Assembly: GCA_025716815.1 (NCBI GenBank)
Contig: JAIXMN010000012.1
Location: 62,001 to 126,000 of the forward strand
DNA: 64,000 nucleotides
Direction: 5' to 3'
From: Dichotomocladium elegans
Taxonomy: Eukaryota > Mucoromycota > Mucoromycetes > Mucorales > Lichtheimiaceae
Position 1 is the first letter of the stretch. Every line of letters begins with the position of its first letter. Below the pieces are notes generated by a model. That model was not told the DNA's origin. It saw only the letters and a program-made list of their open reading frames with translations, and did not search any database. Positions 13,647 to 25,054 of the stretch are shown here, piece after piece. Both the position numbers and the translations under genes were made by a program.

Positions 13647-14600
13647 TGAAAAGGAGCGGGGGATCAAGCGCAGTTACATAGCGTTCATTGACCCAAACAA
13701 GGTCAAAGTTTTCACACTGATGTTTGAGAATGCCTTGAGTGCATCAGAGGCTGCAAAAAAATCTAGAAACCCATGTTTGTTCAGCCCAGCGATGGGCATT
13801 ACAATACGAGAAGGGCCCTGACAGCATCTTTAAGAAACATAACACGAGGGATTGTTCACGTATTCTCAATGAAGAGCATAAGAGCGCTTATTTTGGCATG
13901 TGTCGATGAGAATCCATCCATTGTCCTATAGCAGTAGATAGAGAAATTGCTCCAAAGATTTGAGGGTCTCAAAGTATCTAAAACGACGCTCCATCAAATG
14001 CAACTTGTCATTGAAAATGGCTCGGTTTCAGTCGGTACAGTAGCATTAATAGTGCTGCGAAGATCCAAGAGCGTCTTGACTTGGTGCGCAGATGAGACAG
14101 GATCGACATCGAGCTTCGAAAAAAACTGCATTTTTCTTGATGATTTAGGATTCCATTAATATGAAACGCAGCACGACATGGTCTTAGAAAGGGATTCCTA
14201 CAGTGATCACAGTGCCAAGATCAACAGCAAAGATAACCACAATCTTGAAGCAATCTCAGTATCAGGCATCATTAAATGTACCTTGAAACTCCCGCAGCCA
14301 CCAACCAAAAGAGAAAGAGGCAGTCAATCTGAAGTTGCTAGCAGAGAAACTGTCGTTGGAGATTATCTCAGCTCGTTAAGGCTACAATGGACGAGATGGA
14401 CAAGTATGAGCATATGAAAGGCCCTTATTTGGTAATAGATAATGCACCTATTCATAAGGCTGAGGATATCAATGTGCTTATCTTCCACCATGCTCGCCTG
14501 ATCTCATTCCGATTGAGCAGTTTTTCTCTGTTGTCAAGGGCAAAGTAAAAAACAATAGGTCACCCTATCCAATCGATTTATTACATTCTGCAATCTTCTA
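13647..14600 (+). pseudogene. Decayed DDE_3 (Tc1/mariner/IS630-like) transposase
   Basis: Pieces of one transposase follow in the right order but in changing frames with several stops. They are an N-terminal helix-turn-helix-like KVKVFTLMFENALSASEAAKK, then CVDENPSIVL and LLQRFEGLKVSKTTLHQ, then KNCIFLDD (first catalytic Asp), then PTVITVPRSTAKITTIL. They end with HMKGPYLVIDNAPIHKAEDI (second Asp) and LPPCSPDLIPIEQFFSVVKG (third acidic residue). Gaps and stops make a functional product impossible. No intact terminal repeats were found around it, though motifs at 14,925-15,062 may be an element end. Confidence 0.8.
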
Positions 14601-15450
14601 ATATTCCGGATCCTCTGTAGACAACGATATCAGCCTACTCAAGTGCCTCGGAAGGAGAGGGTATGGGCTTTGGGTGGGGCCGTGATTTGTCTGCACCTGC
14701 GCAGGTGTCCCACCATGGCTTCGTCGAGTTGTTTTCGTCTTCGTCTCTTTCGACCGTTGCTTTCTCCGTTGTTTCTGTCGCTGATGTTGTTGTTGGTCTG
14801 TCATCGTCCCTCCGCATCCTTTCCTCTAACCCTTTTGCCATCGCATCCACCGTCGACGCTCAGCAGCTCTGGATCCTTCCTATCCTTCCTGTTCCTTCAT
14901 TGTTACCGCAATGACACACCTAGCTACCTTCGGGATAAGTTAAAGAGTAAGAAAAGGGCTGATGTTTTCTATTGACTTACGGGTAAGTCTTGGGCTTCTT
15001 ATCTATGCGACAAATTTTATGTTTTTATGCGACATTTTATTTTACTTTATATGCGTCATAATTTTCAACATCTTTTAATAATATGTTTCCTTTAACCGTT
15101 TCATAGGATGATGTAAAATGTGATTACACAAAGCGCATCGCGTATGTTTACGGGTTGTCCATGTTCGAGGGGAATGGATATTCTAAAAACTTAATATAAT
15201 ATAATGCCCAGACACGCGTACTAAGCACTCTTTCTTGTAGGAGCAAGGAGAAACGTTTTTTGGTAAGGAAGTCATAAATATCCCCCTACAATAAAAAAAG
15301 GCCCTGGTGGCCCTATTCTCAACCTTGATCTTTGGACCCGGTCGGGGTCGGTGCGAGTGGCTGATTTCGAATTCCAGAATATAGAGGCAGGCCTTTACCC
15401 GGCTTTTGTGCTTCTTTGCTTTAGGCATTGAGGAAACCTGATAATTTCAC
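14601..15450. other. Intergenic, transposon-derived
   Basis: Holds a GC-rich block (14,640-14,915) and the repeated end motif listed separately. The last 300 bases should be the promoter and leader of the importin gene. No intact gene. Confidence 0.5.
14925..15062. repeat. Possible transposon end, copy A
   Basis: Contains GATGTTTTCTATTGACT followed downstream by two TATGCGACA motifs and one TATGCGTCA. The same order, GATGTTTTCTGTTGACT then TATGCGACATT, is seen at 56,012-56,102. Read on the minus strand both encode V-N-R-K-H near the start of a frame, which suggests a shared element end plus the start of its gene. Confidence 0.45.
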
Positions 15451-18400
15451 ATGGCTACAGCTTCGGTTACGCAAGTCCTAGAGGCACTCTCTACATTATA
15501 CTCTTCTCCGGATCCTCAAGCTAAGAAACGTGCAAACAGATGGCTAGACGCATTCCAGAAACAGGTATATATATATATATAGGATATATACAGATCACCT
15601 GCTTGAGGCTTCAATTCTGCTAACTCGCTGATGTCTAACAAAAAAGCCAGAAGCGTGGACCACTGCCGACTACCTCCTAAAATCGAGCGACACAAACACA
15701 GAAACGCGCCTTTTTGCTGCTCAAACATTTCGTCAAAAGGTAGATCAGTTACGAATGTTTTTGAATTATTCCTCATGAGTCCACAACGTTAGATTACATA
15801 CGATTTGCGGGATCTCGACGAAGCGGCGCGATTGACGCTACGTGATACGCTTGTTGAACGTCTGACAGCGTCTTCCTCGGGACCCAAGGTGGTTACTCTG
15901 CAACTTTGCCTTGCCCTCGCTGATCTCGCCATTCAGCTCGTAAGCTGGAACACGGCCGTTCAAGACATGGTGAATAAGTTCGGGGGCTCGACCGATACGG
16001 CAATTTGCCTATTAGAATTCTTAAGAGTGCTTCCAGAGGAGATGGCCGAAAACCACCGCATCCCGTTATCAGTAAGGATGCTGAAGCGCACGGGACTCGT
16101 GTGATGTGACGATCTTAGTAACCACGTATTTGGTAGGATACGGTCTTCAAAGAGCAGAACATCAATCTTGTCCAAAAAAACGCGAGCGAAGTTATGGGGC
16201 TTTTGGTGATGTACTTCCAGTCGAGCGGTAAGTCAAGCGGTTCAGTGGGATACAGTATAAACCAACCTGACAAAAGGATAGGTGGGAATACCGAAATCCA
16301 GGAACTTGTTTTTACTTGCCTTTCGAGCTGGTTGCGTACAGGGGATGTCGACATTCGCTTCCTCGCGGAAAGCCCGCTTCTTGCCCTCACATTCGATGCC
16401 CTCAGCGATCCTTCCTTATTCGATCCAGCAATCGATTTGGCATGCGAAATTATTTACGAGACCCGAGACGTCAATGAGTCACGCGATATTATACATAACA
16501 TCTATGGGCGTATAGTACCGCTTCTTCCAAAACTTAAGGAGGCCAAGGAGGAGGAAGATAGCGATGCTGTGCGAGGATTTTGCCGGCTGCTCGTGGCAGC
16601 AGGTGAGATTTATGTTCCTTTGATCGCGCAGCATCCCGCGTCTCTAAGCTCGCTTTTGGACGGCATTATCGAGTGCACGGCTTATAACGATCTTGAGATT
16701 GTCCCAATCACATTTAAATTCTGGTATGAGCTGAAGAACACGGTCAAGATACCGCGCTTCCAATCTTCAATCCCGGCACTAAGCCCATACTATGATACCC
16801 TTGTGGACTTGATTATTGGTCATTTGCACTACCCTGAGGAATCACACGAGTGGACGGCTGAGGAGCGCGATGACTTTCGGGATTTTCGACACGAAATGGG
16901 CGATACTCTGAAGGATTGTTGCAATATACTTGGCGCGGAGCGATGCTTGCAGAAACCGCTAGCGAAGATTCAAGGACTCTTAAGCCAGCCTCACCCAGCG
17001 AAGTGGCAGCAGCTTGAGGCTCCTATTTTTTCCTTGCGGTCGATGGGGTCTGAAGTGCCGGACAATGAAGACAAAGTAATGCCCCAAATCCTCGAGCTTT
17101 TGTCAAAACTACCAGACCACCCCAAGATCCGATACGCTGCTACTCTTGTCATTTCGCGCTACTCATTTTGGACACGTCTTCATCCCCAATACATTACTTA
17201 CCAACTTAATTTTATTTCGGCCGGTTTCCAGAATGATGAAGTCGCCGCTGCGAGCGCTTTGGCGCTCAAACATCTCTGCAAAGATTGCAGTGGGGTAAGA
17301 TAACCAGAAATGATCGGCTTGACCCCTGCATAACCGTGTATTATCTAGCTTCTTGTGGACTACATCTCCGAACTACACCCATTTTACACCAGCGTGATTC
17401 GCACCCTACCTTTCAGCGATGCACTGGAAGTTACAGAAGCTGTTGCCCATGTTCTCGCTGAAGTTCCTGTGGCTAATCTGCAAAATGCGCTGCAGCAGTT
17501 CTGCCTTCCTCTGGCGCAAGATTTACATGCGATCGTGATGAAAGATGAAACTTCTATTACCCGCGAGGATTGTGTCCGCGTTGGAGGTATTATAAGCATA
17601 TTTCTGTAAACTCGGTGATGAAAACACTAAAGCACACACACATATATATATATAGATCTGCTTGAGGAGATCGCAGCCTTTATTGAAGTGATTCATCCTG
17701 ATATTCCTCTGGGCCAACCCCATCCTTGTGTTAATTTTGTCAACGATCTATGGCCTATTTTCGACCTTTGCCTCAAAAAGTTCGGTACTGAAGGGCCTGT
17801 ATGCGAACAGCTGGGCAAATGTTTCAAGAACTGTGTCCAATCCTACAAGCTCCACTTTGTGCCGTTGCTACCACAGCTCATGGAGCGTATTGTTAGCGGC
17901 TTTGATTATAGCGGTCTGAGTGTGTATTTGTATGTTGCCCTCAAAATCATCAAGGTGTACGGCGCGGGCGGTCCGGAAAATGCCGCCGTATGCCTCAATC
18001 TCGTGGAGCGAATGAGTGCTACGATGTTTACGAGGTTGACTGAAAAGAAGTTCCAGGATATGCCTGATGGTGAGTATTTTGCTTTGCGGCTCACAAAAGA
18101 AATGGAATGTTGCTTATAGCATGTGTTTAGTGGTGAACGAATATTTCCGCATGGTGACTGAGCTATTGCAAGTCGCACCAACTCATTTGGTGCAGAGTCC
18201 TCTTCTTCCATCCATCTTCCAGGCGGCTCTCGCAGGCCTTTCCATGGAGGAGTTTAATGCGCTAAATGCAATCCTTGGGTTCTACCGAAGCCTGTTGGAT
18301 ATTGCTATCTCGGTAGATGAGCTGGTTCCTGGAGATGTGCCGGCTACTTCAGCAACGATCGGACAAAATAGTGCGCGCGTTGCGAGCATATTTATGGAGA

Positions 18401-18767
18401 TGGGCAATTCGTTCATGACAGTCTTGTTCAACGGGCTTATTTCTCACTACAATTGGGAAATTATACCTGATGTGGCAAGTATTCTCAAGTGTCTTGCACA
18501 GATCCTCCCAACCGAGACAAGTGAATGGATCGTGGTCCTTGTGAACAATATCCCGGACCTAAGCATGCCTGCTGCAGAGAAAAGCGAGTTCCTGCAGAGC
18601 TACATGAGGTAGGCCCAGTTAAACATTAGATGTTTATCATTACTGACACTAATTGTGGCGACGGTAGTGCGATTCATGAAAAGCATTGGGCAAAAGCACG
18701 ACGAGTACTTTCCGACTTTATTATCTCGTACAGACGAAAGAACTCTGGGCGAGAGAGGAAAGAGTAG
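15451..18767 (+). CDS. MTR10: Importin-beta family nuclear import receptor (MTR10/transportin-3)
   Basis: Karyopherin that imports SR-type RNA-binding proteins and, in yeast, Npl3, and participates in tRNA traffic. Exons 15451-15564, 15647-15739, 15793-16071, 16137-16227, 16282-17294, 17349-17586, 17656-18069, 18131-18608 and 18668-18767 give 939 residues, the usual length. The start MATASVTQVLEALSTLY leads into the importin N-terminal helices (LYSSPDPQAKKRANRWL, then AWTTADYLL and FAAQTFRQK). The Exportin-1-like HEAT block follows (LVTLQLCLALADLA-like segment, FLRVLPEEM). The rest is alpha-helical HEAT repeats with NDLWPIF and CFKNCVQSY. The 54-base intron 16228-16281 has no stop in frame, so retention would only insert 18 residues. 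All junctions keep phase. SEC63 follows 308 bases downstream on the same strand. Confidence 0.93.
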
Positions 18768-19075
18768 GAGCTTCTTTATAAGCCAAACAACAAACAAATA
18801 AAAAGGGGAGAGGTTGCGCAGATGACCCAAATAAAAAAAAATATAACTGATGAACATGTCAGTCATTGATTGGTTGGAGGAACACATTATCCTATGATTT
18901 CAAGAGCCGAATTGACACACGGAAAAGCTACACGCCTACCGTAGCGCGCGGGGAGTAGAAACTCGCCAAACAGTGAAGCGACAGGTCTGGCACCTCCACC
19001 TCGCTCAACCCCCCTTTTTCCTTTCCCTCGTTTTCTCTCCAACATCCAGTTTACCCTTCTCCATACATACCAACA
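18768..19075 (+). other. Short spacer between MTR10 and SEC63
   Basis: 308 bases holding the importin 3' UTR with its polyadenylation signal and, from about 18,960, a pyrimidine-rich stretch likely to be the SEC63 promoter and leader. Confidence 0.5.
18797..18802 (+). terminator. AATAAA polyadenylation signal of MTR10
   Basis: Perfect AATAAA 30 bases after the importin stop codon. Confidence 0.5.
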
Positions 19076-21749
19076 ATGGCAGAATATGCCTATGACGAGG
19101 AAGGGTTCAACTTTTACTACTTTCTAATCTCTGTCCTGTCGCTGGTCCTAACACCAGTGACCCTTCATTCGATTTATTCTGGATGGAAAGCAGCCCGTAA
19201 GCATCGTCTGCTCTCCAACACGATTTTCTTGTCAATTTCCCCTCCAGTCTTTCTGCTGGGAAGCTGATGAGACTCTCTGCTTGTTTTAGGATCAAGAAGT
19301 GAAAAAGATCTCTGTCAATGCCACACTTGTCAGAAAGAACGCCTAGAGCTTAGCAAAACACGGCCTAATCGCGCATTACAAGTCTTTAAACCAAAGTATG
19401 TTGGATGCAAATGGGCGGGGGCATCTATGTCCGAAGCGTGACTTATGCCATCTTGACGCTAGGATTCTCTTTTTGATTGCAGGATGGGTTGCTGTAACTC
19501 TTTTGGCATATCAGGTGTCATTTGCCGAAGCGCCAAAGCAACATTGGGATCCCTATGAAATTTTGGGTATTAGCGAGGTAAACGACACGATAAAGAGGGG
19601 TTCTTTTTCGCATATTCATTGCGTTATGTTCAGGGTGCAACCACACAAGAAATCAAAAAAGTGTACAAGAAACTCTCCTTGATCTACCATCCTGACAAGG
19701 CACAGCCTGGGACAGAAAAAGAGTCTGAGGATAGGTTCATTCAAATTAGCAAAGCCTATCAGGTGTATGTATCAGTATCATTTCCGCACCGATGCCTTCA
19801 TTGACTCATTGGACCTCTTTTGTGGCTACAGGTTGACAGACGATGATGTGCGCAAGAACTATGAAATGTATGGACATCCTGATGGCAAGCAATCGTACTC
19901 GGTTGGTGTAGCACTTCCAAAGACACTTGTCGAGGGAGGCAACAGCAAGTATGTTCTTGCCTTTTACGCCCTGATCTTTGGCTTTGGTCTTCCTTTCTAC
20001 ACGGTAAGTCTTCAATCTGCATATGTTTGGGCAACACCCCGATGCTCATGTGATTCATTATTGTTTTTTAACAGGCTCGTTGGTGGTACAACTCGCGACG
20101 CCAAACAAAAGATCGTATTCTTAATTCATCTATGCGCGTCTTCGTTAAAGATCTCAAGGAGAACACTGACTTCAAATGTAAGCATGCGGCATTAATCATG
20201 TAATCTGACCTTGACATCGGTGCTTATGCTGGTGCACACACATAGCTCTGGTCAACATCTTGGCCGCGGCGCATGAGTTCAAGGAAAACATTCCCACTCG
20301 TCCCAATGATGCACGTGCATTGAAGGCGATTAATATTGCGATTTCGGAAGAGTTGGATAACCGGTTTGGCGAGAAATTTGAGCGTATTATTGAAGTAAGC
20401 GTAACTGGAGTAGAGGAAGAGAGCAGTCACGTGTCATGGCGCCATGTCTAGCTTGAAATTAACGGTGTGTTTTATCAAGTCGATGCCCGAGTATCGACGT
20501 AAGGCTCGCACTCTGTTGTATGCCTACTTTTTGCGTGTGGATTTGAACAAGGTCTGCGGTTCGGATTCAAAGGGCATGGATCAAGGTTAGTAGGCATGTG
20601 CTTGTGACCACTACTCGGAGAGACTGATTTCAAGAAAACACTGATTCCTGCCAGACCAACGCTTCGTTGTGGAGCGATCGATCCATCTTATTCAAGGTTT
20701 GCTCCAGATCGCTATTGTTAAGCAGTGGCTGGGCGCTGCCACGTGTATTATGGAGATGCAGCAACATTTGTTACAGGCAACTTATCCTGGTGAACCATCA
20801 GTGAAGCAGCTTCCCCATATCACTACGCCGTTGCTTCGCCGTTATTACCGCAATAAGAAGAAGCATATCCATTCTATCCAGCAAGTTTTGGCCCTTGATG
20901 CATCTGAACGCAAGGCGTTACTTGGCAACATGACCGATGAGCAACGTCTTGACGTGATTGACGTCGCCAAACGCATTCCTCGCTTGGCCGTTTCAAAGGC
21001 TACATTCAAAGGTAAGATGATTTAAGATTGTGATGAGAAGACTCTGGGAACTTACAACGCCTCTAGTTGTCGGAGACAAGATTATCACACCGGGTGCTGT
21101 TGTGACGCTTATTCTGAAGCTCAGGAACATGGACGCTACGATCCCAGAAAAAGAAATTAAAGCCGAAGAAGATGATGGCGAAGAGGAGGACATTTTGGAT
21201 GACGCTGGAAATGTGGTTATCAAGGAGGAGAATGGCACTCTGCCGTATGCCCACACTCCCCACTATCCTGGAGTATGTTGGAAGAGAGTGAAAGACACAT
21301 GTGCGGATATGAAAGAGCTCATGGACATGTATTACAAATAGGAAAAGAAGCCATACTGGTGGATCTTTTTGGGTGATCCTAAAGTGAACCGCATTTTGTA
21401 CGCACCCAAGAAGGTGACTGATATTACGGACGAACAGACAATCCAGATCACCTTCCCGGGTCCCCCCAAGCCAAGCACATACACCTTTTCGATCTACGTT
21501 AAATCGGATACATATACAGGCACGGATATAATGCAAGATATCAAATTGGTGGTCCACGATCAGGCCGAACTACCGCCAGAGGAGGAGGTGGATGACAGCA
21601 TATCTGAACCTGAAGAGGACTCGATCGCGGGACAGATGAAGCTGATGCGTGAGCAAGGTCTCGCAAGTGCACTTGCAGGTGGACAAAAGGCCAACGATGG
21701 TCGAAAGCAGGCTGCGGATGACAGTGACTCTGACAGCGACGATGAATAA
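19076..21749 (+). CDS. SEC63: ER translocon J-protein Sec63
   Basis: Partner of the Sec61 channel that recruits the Hsp70 BiP/Kar2 for post-translational import into the ER. Eleven exons: 19076-19196, 19290-19395, 19463-19577, 19634-19764, 19832-20003, 20075-20177, 20246-20394, 20480-20585, 20655-21011, 21067-21272, 21342-21749 (657 residues). The start MAEYAYDEEGFNF leads into the first membrane segment; a second one is ILFLIAGWVAVTLLAYQVSF. The luminal J domain has HWDPYEILGIS and the Kar2-activating HPD at residues 133-135. A further hydrophobic segment (AFYALIFGFGLPFYT) and the Brl domain follow (YWWIFLGDPK), ending in an acidic Asp/Ser tail. Acceptor 19462 and donor 19765 were chosen because they restore the membrane segment and the J-domain tail (KAYQVLTDDDVRKNYEMYG). 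The stop codon overlaps an AATAAA. Confidence 0.95.
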
Positions 21750-22048
21750 TAAAAGTGCGTCCCTGCACATTTTTTTTATTTTTTTTTGCGAAGTGGCGAT
21801 TGAAATGCACTGTTAGTGGGTGTGATGCCTGCCCTGAAGAGTGGTGTGGGGGTGGCACCTGGTGTCTTGCTTCCCGAGGGCGTGGTATGGCCATAAGACG
21901 ATCGAAGTGCCTCACCAAATGCAGATGTGCGTGGTGTATTACTACGGCGGAGCAGATGTTGCGCGGCTGGTGACGTGAGAAGCGTCCTAGATATTAAATA
22001 TACGCGTCGATAAGTAATGATAAAGATGTCCTGTCACTTTCTCCTTTC

Positions 22049-23329
22049 TTACCCTGCTGGTCGAGGAGTGCCTTTCGCAACTTTCGCAGCCGTCCTCTTC
22101 CGATGAGCCCGAGACGCTTTCTCTGAAAGTTTCATTCCAAGCTCTTCCCGTCTCGACACCTTTGGCAATGAGAACTGTGGTCCGGGCGTCTCTGATCCTG
22201 ATATTAACATAGGGGTGCCCTCGATCGAGCCCCAGGTCATCATGGGCGTTCCAATCCGCGATGGATTTGGCGAGGGAGTTGCATCTACAAGTCTATAGCC
22301 ACCATGGTACACGCTTTCTGATTCTGATATGCCAGCGTCGTCGAGTTCTTCTGAAAGTTTTTTCCAGGGCGTTGTGTTTCCTTGTAATGATTTTGCAATC
22401 TTTTGCTTTGAATCCTCTGGACTTGGCTATGTCGGACATCGTTCAGTCCCAGTGCCGTCCATCGCTGTCTTTTCGCTCCTTATCCTCCTTACCTCAGCTG
22501 ATATTGGCAAGTTGGTGTTCCTATGATCGATCATTCTGGGTTCTGCGCGAGACTCTTTTTCATTCAGCAACGATTTGCCCGTCCCTTCGGGTGCGTACAT
22601 GAGCGCATTCTTGGCTTTGTATCGCCACATATCAGGGGGTCGCACGAATCCATCGTCGTCTACCTTGGGCGCCTCGATCAATTTCTCTTCAGCAATACGC
22701 TCCTTGTCAAGTAACCACTTGAGCTTTTCCCGTCGGCGTGCGTTGGTCCGATCCAGGATTTCTGTAAAGGAGGCATTGTCCTCACTATGATACATGTATC
22801 CCACATATCAGAGCTCTCTCTCTACCTCACTTGAACCTTCCCATCCTCGGTCTCCCTCTTTGCCTGTGGCATCCAAAGATGCAAGACATACCTGGTGTAT
22901 AGGGTTTGGAATTGATCAAGTGACAGATCCAGATTGACTTTGTCTTCTAGTTCTTCTGCATCAGGATGGTAATAGTTTAGTGGTTGCTTGAGATTTTCGG
23001 GCTGTATGGCATGGGTCCATGATTCTGTTCTCAGCAATCCCCATTATAAAATCGAATCAGCCATTCCGTCCTGCAATTTGATGAATGCTGCTATCCTTAC
23101 TTTTTGAAGGGCTGGTGAGGCGCCTTGAGCTGATGCTAGTATTGCCGGTGCTGAGCCGATGCAGATCCCTCGATGCGCGCTCTAGATCTGCCAAAGTACC
23201 CGACTTCTGTGCTTCCCAGTAATTTTGCTGTGCTTTGAACTTTGAGAGGTGCGGGAAGAAATCGCGTTGTATGATGACGCTCAGTGCTTCAGTATAGGTT
23301 TCTTCATCAAGGATGACGGGTGTGGTCAT
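22049..23329 (-). CDS. ESS2: Splicing factor ESS2 (DGCR14/Bis1 family)
   Basis: Late-spliceosome (C complex) associated protein. Exons 23329-23101, 23024-22892, 22784-22493 and 22426-22049 give 343 residues. Signature pieces: VILDEETYTEALSVIIQRDF with FFPHLSKFKAQQNYWEA at the start, LSLDQFQTLYTSEDNASF across the second junction, then WLLDKE, MWRYKAKNALMYAPEG and HRNTNLP. A Thr/Pro-rich stretch and a basic end (LSEKASRAHRKRTAAK) complete it. The third intron (66 bases, GT..AG) removes an in-frame TAG; reading through is the only alternative. The first intron's acceptor (23025) was picked by phase. It is convergent with SEC63, with 299 bases between stops. Confidence 0.9.
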
Positions 23330-23505
23330 GTTGGCTTTAGAGAGTGGTGTGGGAGCTAGGTGTAAAATAAAAAGGAAAACAAGAGCTGCAGGAATTGGTT
23401 CTGAAATAATAAATGTAGTAGTAGTAAGGCAAAGCGGGGGAAAAAAAGACACTCTTTTTTTTTATTATTAATTGTCCATTCAGCTCAACTGGCTCCTCTA
23501 CCTCT

Positions 23506-24484
23506 TTAGTTTGTGTTTTCGAGGGAAGCAAGATACGACTTGACGTTCGGACATTCTTCCACGGCCCCATGAAGCTTGGTCAGATTGGGATAATCCTGCA
23601 TAGAGACCCGTCGATAGTCAGTATATGTAAATTGTGCTTATACTCCTTTCCATACTCTGAGCTTCTCTTTCGTGATGCCGTCGCCGTTGATGCAGTGAAA
23701 CACGTAGAGGTCAGCATAGGGCATCTGTGCATGTACAGTACTCTCACCGTCAGACAATGCCCTTTGAACCTGTAGCAGGGAGTGCCAAGATAGACTGTAT
23801 ATGTACCTCATTGCCTAACAAGTAAGGACATTCGCAGAAGCTGTAAATTCGCTCAAACCGTGCGAGACATTCTGCCCCATCTACTGTGGCGTACTGATGG
23901 AGCACATTATTAGGTTTCTAATATGATATCGATAGTCTCGGTTATATAACCCAGTTGTCGTTTGCCTTAAAGGCCTGCTCAGCAGATGCTTACAGATCCC
24001 AGAACCGTGGGGATGATCTTGGTCTGCCAGTCACTAGCACTGTCTGCAACGCAATCTACAAGGTGTTCTTCATCTTCTCTAGTTTGGCCGACGTACGGAT
24101 ACATACAGTAGCAGAATGAGCATATATAAACCATACATTACAAACCCCTCAAATCGTACCGAGTTTCTTGGACAAGAAGCGGAGGATAGGCATGGTACCA
24201 AAGCATTTCTTCTGGTCTGCCATCACAAGCATTGGCAACTGATCGAGTGACTTTTCGGCTTACAATCTTGTCTTGAGGTCTTTCCAGCCAACAGAGTTTA
24301 CTAGGACGTCCTCATAGTTAATCCCGTGCTCTTGGAGGATGGTTTCGAAAACGGCAATGGCACCATGTTTTAAGTCAGTTGTATAAGTTATTCGATTCCA
24401 TACACCGGGCAAGGGACACTGGACAGAATACCTACTTCCTATGGCGAAATAGTACAGCTGGATATTGGTCAGGGAAAGGGTCAT
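23506..24484 (-). pseudogene. Glutathione S-transferase-like gene, probably broken
   Basis: Sigma/mu-like cytosolic GST. Recognisable pieces in order: MTLSLTNIQLYYFAIG, EHGINYEDVLVNSVGWKDLK, LDQLPMLVMADQKKCFGT, MPILRFLSKKLG, DCVADSASDWQTKIIPT, GAECLARFERIYSFCECPYL, MPYADLYVFHCINGDGI and DYPNLTKLHGAVEECPNVKS. Problems: an in-frame TAA follows KDLKTRL exactly where homologues continue toward the QLPML motif; about 22 unexpected codons replace the usual RGEA glutathione-site segment; and the join after SKKLG cannot restore both phase and linker. No GT..AG intron of normal length removes the TAA. This could be a pseudogene, a recent nonsense allele, or several base errors. It lies upstream of ESS2 on the same strand. 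Confidence 0.65.
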
Positions 24485-25054
24485 TGTTGCTACCGTATTT
24501 GGGATGAATAGAATAGACTGGAGGTGAAGAAATAATGTGCTTTCCTTGCAAGTACCCTTATATACTGGCGATCCTCTCTTTTTCCTTTCTTTGATTTTCA
24601 TACTGCATGCGCGCGATTAAACCTATTGGGTCATACCATTAATGTTCGGTGCTACGTAAAAAAAAAGCGTACGGTACTTAGCAGGCCGGAAGACTTAATC
24701 ACCGGACCCGTACTGCAGCAACTGCGTAGTGGACGTCGTACAAGCAACGATATTACGTATCCATGGAGTGCGTATCGCGTATGGGTTAATCAGAAACTAA
24801 CATCTATTTTATACTGCATCTATCCCGTGATTAGGAGTCTATGCTCTATGCTTAGAAATCAAAATCCTGCTGGATTTTCTGATTGCGCATGATTCGTCGT
24901 AACACGCCGTGGGGCGTCAGAGTACGAAAAATGTACTATTTCCAAAGAGACCAAAATATCTCACCCGTCTTATAATAGATGTGTATATTTCTTTTTACAA
25001 GTAACTAATGATCTCCTCTCGTCGCGTCCTCCTCCCTTTCAATGGCTGTACTAT
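24485..25054. other. Intergenic, no gene seen
   Basis: Spacer between the GST-like gene and prohibitin. A frame at 24,626-24,892 is open by chance; it has no homology I recognise. Confidence 0.55.

Noticed and set aside
22427..22429. Stop-codon readthrough or altered genetic code in ESS2
   Set aside because: A normal 66-base GT..AG intron in phase removes the TAG; other genes use TAA, TAG and TGA as ordinary stops.
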